A stretch of 64,000 nt of DNA from positions 682,001 through 746,000 of the forward strand of contig CANLXA010000001.1 of NCBI GenBank assembly GCA_947494975.1, read 5' to 3'. This DNA is from an uncultured Roseicyclus sp. (GTDB lineage: Bacteria; Pseudomonadota; Alphaproteobacteria; Rhodobacterales; Rhodobacteraceae). Numbering within the stretch: position 1 is the first letter of the stretch; each line of letters starts with the position of its first letter. The position numbers and the translations under genes are program-made. A model generated the notes under the pieces. That model saw only the letters and a list, made by a program, of their open reading frames with translations, did not search any database and was not told where the DNA came from. Of this stretch, positions 63,839 to 64,000 are shown in pieces.

Positions 63839-64000
63839 TTACTTCGCGGTTGCTTTCTTGGCAGCAGTCGTCACTTCGGCAGTCGCTTTCTTGACGGCGG
63901 CAGTTGCCTCTTCGGTGGCTTCTTTGCCAGCGGCCATCATCAGTTCAACCGTTTCCATCTGCACTTTTTTCGCAACTTCGGCGAAAGCGGCCATGGTCTC
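63839..64000 (-). CDS. phaP: Phasin (partial, C-terminal end only)
   Basis: The last 53 codons of a minus-strand gene are present, with TAA at 63839-63841. The visible protein is helical and Lys/Ala/Glu/Thr-rich: ETMAAFAEVAKKVQMETVEL, then MMAAGKEATEEATAAVKKAT and a lysine-rich end, AKKATAK. This matches the C-terminal region of phasins, the amphipathic PHA-granule surface proteins. The nearby phaR supports the call. The N-terminal part lies beyond the right edge. Confidence 0.82.
   Translation of the reverse strand, partial: ETMAAFAEVAKKVQMETVELMMAAGKEATEEATAAVKKATAEVTTAAKKATAK

Overview
The window is a 64-kb piece of an alphaproteobacterial chromosome, most likely a marine or soil member of the Rhodobacterales (Roseobacter-type). 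The reasons are the very GC-rich coding style, complex I subunits closely resembling Paracoccus/Rhodobacter Nqo proteins, small accessory genes typical of Rhodobacterales nuo loci, VPLPA-type C-terminal sorting signals, and a PhaR/phasin pair. The species cannot be named from the sequence alone.

Region 1 (1-20,246, minus strand) is a long complex I operon: nuoB, C, D, E, F, G, H, I, J, K, L and the start of nuoM, which runs off the left edge. It is densely interleaved with about 18 non-nuo genes: an ABM-type monooxygenase-like protein, an NTF2-like protein, several small exported proteins and lipoproteins, a helix-hairpin-helix protein, two cysteine-free carboxymuconolactone decarboxylase-like proteins and small membrane proteins. 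Most junctions are 4-base ATGA-type overlaps. nuoA (22,271-22,636) is not next to nuoB. A block of plus-strand genes (a frameshifted VPLPA-CTERM protein, an ArsR-type regulator and an AHSA1/SRPBCC protein) lies between them.

Region 2 (22,731-37,451, minus strand) is a leucine/isovalerate (Liu) catabolic cluster: isovaleryl-CoA dehydrogenase, both methylcrotonyl-CoA carboxylase subunits, a methylglutaconyl-CoA hydratase-like protein, HMG-CoA lyase and an acyl-CoA ligase. It is again interleaved with small exported proteins (several with LprI-like cysteine spacing), a flavodoxin-family protein, an ASCH protein, a methyltransferase, a glutathione transferase-like protein and a PD-(D/E)XK-like protein.

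Region 3 (38,043-45,578, plus strand) is a LacI-controlled carbohydrate cluster: regulator, ABC solute-binding protein, two permeases, a GH32/GH43-like five-bladed-propeller protein, a UgpC-type ATPase and a 2-hydroxyacid dehydrogenase. Two overlapping 16-bp palindromes sit in front of the regulator.

Region 4 (46,144-53,563, plus strand) holds PhzF, TerB, a PhnD-like protein and a polar/basic amino acid ABC transporter. Two VPLPA-CTERM proteins lie in or next to that transporter cluster. Region 5 (53,667-61,652, plus strand) looks like a gamma-glutamylated polyamine pathway: two glutamine-synthetase-like ligases flanking a class I amidotransferase, a PuuB-like oxidase and a class III aminotransferase, with a DegT-type aminotransferase in between. 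Region 6 (61,670-64,000) has two GNAT acetyltransferases, a lipoprotein gene with an apparent one-base frameshift, phaR, and the 3' end of a phasin gene.

No tRNA, rRNA, CRISPR array, insertion sequence or prophage was recognised. The most unusual signals are the nuoA-nuoB split, two families of small exported cysteine proteins embedded in metabolic operons, the shared C-terminal domain of NuoE and its neighbour, a 21-bp intergenic repeat in three copies, and several perfect palindromes in front of operons.
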